A DNA stretch of 64,000 bases from Nocardia takedensis NBRC 100417 (lineage in GTDB: Bacteria; Actinomycetota; Actinomycetes; Mycobacteriales; Mycobacteriaceae). Positions 60,923 to 64,000 of the stretch are shown one piece after another; the first letter of the stretch is position 1; each line of letters begins with the position of its first letter. The translations under genes and the position numbers were made by a program. The DNA is taken from assembly GCF_000308695.1 (NCBI RefSeq), contig NZ_BAGG01000068.1, forward strand, positions 1-64,000. Reading direction: 5' to 3'. The notes beneath the pieces were generated by a model. It saw only the letters and a program-made list of their open reading frames with translations. It had not been told where the DNA came from and did no database searches.

Positions 60923-61939
60923 CTATTGCCCTCTCTTCCGCTCGTCCGCGCGAATCCGTTGCAGACCGTCCCCGGTCGCGGATCCGACGAACAGATCACC
61001 GGTGCGTTCGTCGACGGTCACCGAATCGGGTTGGCGCACGGTGGAAAAGCGACCCACTTCCCTCGGTATACCGGTCGACAGATCGAAGCCGACGATCTCG
61101 TTGCTCTGCGTGCAGCTCACCCACACGGTGTCGGACCGTCGATCGTAGGCGAGTGCGTAAGGCGACGATCTTACCGGGAAACGTTGACGCAACACGAGCG
61201 GATCGGTCGTGTAGACCAGAAGTTCGCCGCCCGCGGTGTCGGTCACCATGACCCTGCCGAAGTGGTCGGCGATCATCGAGGTGGCGCCGTCGCCGGCGCG
61301 CAGGGCCAACCCGAGACGGTCCGCGCCGGGGGTGATCTCGGTGATCGAGGTCTGCCTGCGATCGAGGACCGCGACGCGCTGCGGGGTGAGCGCGAGGACG
61401 TCGGCCGAGACCAGGCCGTCGACGCTGTGTCGCACCTCGCCCGTCGGGGACAGGGTGCGCACGATGCCCTCGGCGGTGCCGACCACCAGCGTGTCGTCGG
61501 CGCGGCGGGCCACCGACACCGCCGTGCCCTCGACGGGGATCTCGGTGACCGCGGCGGCGGCGAGGTCCACCCGCAGCACCTTCGCGCCCGCGGGGAGCAG
61601 GACCTGCCCGTCGGCTCCTTGGACCAGCGTGGTGGCGGGGGTCGGGAGCGGAATCGTGACGGGTGTGCCCGCCGCGCCGGCGTCGAGGACCGACAGGGTG
61701 GCCCCCGCCGGATCCAGCGCGACCACCCGGCCGCTGCCCGATTCGACGAGCAGGGCGCGGATCGGGCCGAAACGCGTGACCGCGCCGGAGGGCGTGCCGG
61801 TCGTGGCGGGTGCGGCGGCGGCGGTGGCCGGTTCGCGGGTGGGGACGTCGGCACCGTCGTCGTCGGAGGAGCATCCGGTCAGCAATGCCAGAATCGCCAT
61901 GCCCGCGAGCGCGTGGGCAACCGGGCCGCGAGGGCGCAT
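60923..61939 (-). CDS. lppL: LppL-like lipoprotein with beta-propeller
   Basis: A 338-residue lipoprotein. The signal sequence (LAGMAILALLTGC) ends in the lipobox LTGC, then comes a Ser/Asp/Thr/Ala linker. From about residue 55 a run of four-stranded blades is visible (RALLVESGSGRVVALDPAGA; TLVVGTAEGIVRTLSPTGEV; VWVSCTQSNEIVGFDLSTG), typical of a YVTN/NHL-like beta-propeller on the outer face of the membrane. M. tuberculosis LppL (Rv2138) is next to pyrD in the same way. The role is unknown. It is the first gene of the pyrD operon. Confidence 0.82.
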   Translation of the reverse strand: MRPRGPVAHALAGMAILALLTGCSSDDDGADVPTREPATAAAAPATTGTPSGAVTRFGPIRALLVESGSGRVVALDPAGATLSVLDAGAAGTPVTIPLPTPATTLVQGADGQVLLPAGAKVLRVDLAAAAVTEIPVEGTAVSVARRADDTLVVGTAEGIVRTLSPTGEVRHSVDGLVSADVLALTPQRVAVLDRRQTSITEITPGADRLGLALRAGDGATSMIADHFGRVMVTDTAGGELLVYTTDPLVLRQRFPVRSSPYALAYDRRSDTVWVSCTQSNEIVGFDLSTGIPREVGRFSTVRQPDSVTVDERTGDLFVGSATGDGLQRIRADERKRGQ

Positions 61940-62098
61940 CCTCCGAACTCCTTACCTACCGTTGACGGGCTGAACGCAGTGTCACCATCTGACCACGACC
62001 GTGTGACACCGCGGCGTACCGGGGTGTCGGCGAGCCCGGCATGTCGGACACAACGGTTACGGTGGGGGAGAAACAATGATCAACTCAGGGAGATCCGG

Positions 62099-62455
62099 TT
62101 GAAAGCCGACTATCCATCGGGGTTTGCCATCGACGACATCACCGTTGGTTCGTTTGCTCACGGGTTCGGGACCACCGCCGACGGCAGGCCGTACGCCTTC
62201 CGGACCGTGCGATCCACCCTGACGCTGGAGATCTACCGACCGGATCTGACCACCGACGTACCGGGGCCGGAGGATGTGGTCGCGGTGGCGCGGGCACGGG
62301 TCACCGATGTCGACCTGGAGGACGAGCGCAGTGTCGTCGCGCTGGTCCGGGATATGATCCCCGACGCCGAAGCGGTCCGTACCGAATCGGCGAGGGACGT
62401 CACGACCGTGCGCGCCCTGCTGGGGCGGATCGGATCCGTCATCGATGGTATGTAG
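62099..62455 (+). CDS. Hypothetical protein, conserved-looking
   Basis: A 118-residue protein started at TTG 62099 with CAGGGAGA upstream. Strand-rich first half (FAIDDITVGSFAHGFGTTAD, FRTVRSTLTLEIYRPD) and a helical second half (VVALVRDMIPDAEAVRTESA) ending in RALLGRIGSVIDGM. I do not recognise a family. It is divergent from the lppL-like gene and six bases upstream of the Mtb12-like lipoprotein gene, so the two plus-strand genes are probably co-transcribed. Confidence 0.6.
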   Translation: MKADYPSGFAIDDITVGSFAHGFGTTADGRPYAFRTVRSTLTLEIYRPDLTTDVPGPEDVVAVARARVTDVDLEDERSVVALVRDMIPDAEAVRTESARDVTTVRALLGRIGSVIDGM

Positions 62456-62461
62456 GAAGTG

Positions 62462-62989
62462 ATGCAAACCACACGACTGGTCCGTACCGTGCCCGCCGTC
62501 CTGGCCGTGCTCGCCGTGCTGTGCGCCTGCGACTCCGGAACCGACGAGGCCTCGGTCGACGCCGCGCGCTCGCGGGCGAACGAGGCGCTGTCCTCCTCGG
62601 TCGCCGCGTCCTCGAGCGCCGCGAACCGGCCGCTACCGACGGCCGCCGAACTCGACTCGCAGATCAAGCGCGCGCTCGATCCCGCGCTGCCCGACACCGA
62701 GCGCACCGACCTCATCGAGGACGGCCAGGTGTTCCGCGAGGCGATCCCCGACATGTACAAGGCGTTGCAGGACAACCCGCAGGCGATCTACGGCGTCACC
62801 GACCCGGTGTTCGACAACCGTGACGGCACCCTGACCGCCACCATGCGCCTGGACAAGGACGGCTCGGGCAAGGTGATCCGCACCACCGTCGTGCACTTCG
62901 TGCTCATCGACGGCAAGTGGAAGATCTCCCGCACCGATCTGTGCGGAATCCTGCGGTCGGCCGACTACCGCACGCCCGCCTGCGGATAG
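62462..62989 (+). CDS. Mtb12-like lipoprotein
   Basis: A 175-residue lipoprotein. The signal sequence (VPAVLAVLAVLCAC) ends in the lipobox LCAC. The mature part resembles the low-molecular-weight antigen Mtb12 fold of mycobacteria: AELDSQIKRALDPALPDTER, then a cystatin-like sheet with GTLTATMRLDKDGSG, HFVLIDGKWKISRTDLCGIL. Two C-terminal cysteines (DLCGIL and TPACG) may form a disulfide. ATG 62462 has AGGA at a good distance; the GTG three bases earlier does not. The MMPL gene follows nine bases after the stop, so it may serve as partner of that exporter. Confidence 0.78.
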   Translation: MQTTRLVRTVPAVLAVLAVLCACDSGTDEASVDAARSRANEALSSSVAASSSAANRPLPTAAELDSQIKRALDPALPDTERTDLIEDGQVFREAIPDMYKALQDNPQAIYGVTDPVFDNRDGTLTATMRLDKDGSGKVIRTTVVHFVLIDGKWKISRTDLCGILRSADYRTPACG

Positions 62990-62998
62990 GCCCCCGAC

Positions 62999-64000
62999 GT
63001 GGTGCAGCAGCGCATTCCGCCGCGGACGTCGGAACAGCCTCCCCGCGCCGTGCATTCGGCCTCGCTGCGGTGGGGGCGCTTCGTGTATCGGCACCGGTAC
63101 GCGGTGCTCGCGGCCTGCCTGCTCGCCGTGGTCCTGTCCGGCCTCTACGGACGCGACCTGACCGGCAGGTTGACCCAGGAGGGCTGGTTCGACGAGACCA
63201 GCGAGTCGGTGGCCGCCTCGAAACTGGCCGACGCCACCTTCGGCCGCGACACCGACAGCGACCTGATCCTGGTCTACACCGCCCCCGAGGGCGGCACGGT
63301 CGACGATCCGCCGGTACGCGCGGCGGTCACCGGCGCGCTGGCCGACCTGCGTGAGCGCTACCCCGACCGGATCCTCAAGATCGACAGCTACTGGGACAGC
63401 CCGTTCGCCGCCAACGCCACCGACGCGGGACGCACCCACGCCTTCGCCAGCGTCGGACTGCACGGCGAGGGCACGGCCACCGTCGAGAACTACGCGGCCA
63501 TCGTCGACGACCTCGGCGTCGGCCCGCCCGGCACCGGCCCCGGCGGCACCACCGTCCAGGCCGCCGGACTGCAACCCATCCTCGCCGGTCTCAACACCGG
63601 TATGCAGGACGACATCCACCGCGCCGAACTCATCGCGCTGCCGTTGGTGGCGCTGCTGCTGTATTTCGTGTTCGGCGGCGTCATCGGCGCGCTGCTGCCG
63701 GTGCTCATCGGCGGCATGACCATCATGGGCACCGCGGGAATCATGCGCGGGCTCACCGGATTCATCGACGTCAACGTGTTCGCCAGTACCGTCATGACCT
63801 TGGTCAGCCTCGGCCTGGCCATCGACTACGGCCTGTTCACGGTGACCAGATTCCGGGAGGAACTCGCCGCGGGGCACAGCGTGGAGGAGGCCACCGCGCG
63901 CACCGTGGCCACCGCGGGACGCACGGTCGTGTTCTCGGCCGCGATCATCGCCACCAGCCTGGCCGCGCTGTTCATCTTCCCCAACGGCGTGCTGCGCTCG
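62999..64000 (+). CDS. MMPL-family transporter (N-terminal part; runs off the window)
   Basis: The first 334 codons of an RND/MMPL transporter. The first membrane helix (YAVLAACLLAVVLSGLYG) is followed by an extracytoplasmic domain (about 55-205), then helices LIALPLVALLLYFVFGGVIG, GGMTIMGTAGIMRGLTG and FASTVMTLVSLGLAIDYGLF. The last contains the SLGLAIDYGLF motif with the proton-relay Asp-Tyr pair, and FREELAAGHSVEEATARTV follows. MMPL proteins export lipids or siderophore-like compounds. GTG 62999 or 63002; no clear ribosome site. The rest lies beyond 64000. Confidence 0.88.
   Translation, partial: MVQQRIPPRTSEQPPRAVHSASLRWGRFVYRHRYAVLAACLLAVVLSGLYGRDLTGRLTQEGWFDETSESVAASKLADATFGRDTDSDLILVYTAPEGGTVDDPPVRAAVTGALADLRERYPDRILKIDSYWDSPFAANATDAGRTHAFASVGLHGEGTATVENYAAIVDDLGVGPPGTGPGGTTVQAAGLQPILAGLNTGMQDDIHRAELIALPLVALLLYFVFGGVIGALLPVLIGGMTIMGTAGIMRGLTGFIDVNVFASTVMTLVSLGLAIDYGLFTVTRFREELAAGHSVEEATARTVATAGRTVVFSAAIIATSLAALFIFPNGVLRS

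Overview
The window comes from a high-GC actinobacterium of the order Mycobacteriales; a Nocardia-like genome fits best. The reasons are the codon bias, a furA-katG pair with a leaderless furA promoter, an MMPL transporter, Mtb12-like and LppL-like lipoproteins, and an M20 peptidase / PEBP / pyrD / DUF5703 / lppL neighbourhood resembling Mycobacterium tuberculosis Rv2137c-Rv2141c. The genus is an inference.

Layout. 1-4159 and 29807-39828 are accessory DNA: DUF4192, DUF6907 and DUF2637 proteins, an SOS-boxed ImuA'-like gene, an AbrB-tyrosine recombinase pair, and a serine recombinase whose 3' end runs antisense into a tRNA-Leu(GAG). Inside this lies a second, nested element of about 25.65 kb (4160-29806). 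It splits an ATP-dependent DNA ligase gene: 292 ligase codons end at 29807 and the last 34 codons plus stop resume at 4159. The two pieces rejoin in frame, and both ends carry a short inverted repeat (AACTGGTGG / AACAGGTGG).

The nested element has a mobility module at its right end: a tyrosine recombinase, an XRE regulator and a 763-residue recombinase-like protein with nine zinc ribbons, joined by 4-bp overlaps. Its cargo concerns metal and envelope homeostasis: a CopD-CtaG fusion, CopC, a second CtaG, DUF305 and DUF3105 proteins, two CDF efflux pumps, a CmtR-like sensor, a DsbA-like protein, a cysteine-synthase-like PLP enzyme with an MFS transporter, a SulP-carbonic anhydrase fusion, an Nramp Mn transporter and an M23 peptidase. 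A BlaI/CopY-type repressor with an M56 protease sits in the middle. At least six copies of one operator (half-site ACTATG or ACTACG, 3-bp spacer) are scattered over the element, so I infer that the island carries its own regulon.

From 39.8 kb on, the sequence looks like core chromosome: DJ-1/PfpI protein, katG-furA, a TauD-type dioxygenase beside a deleted flavin monooxygenase, a large caspase-NTPase-WD40 protein, a cold-shock protein, the M20/PEBP genes, an acyl-CoA synthetase, a RibA-type enzyme, a PfkB-fold protein that lacks the catalytic aspartate, pyrD with its partners, an Mtb12-like lipoprotein and the start of an MMPL transporter that runs off the window.
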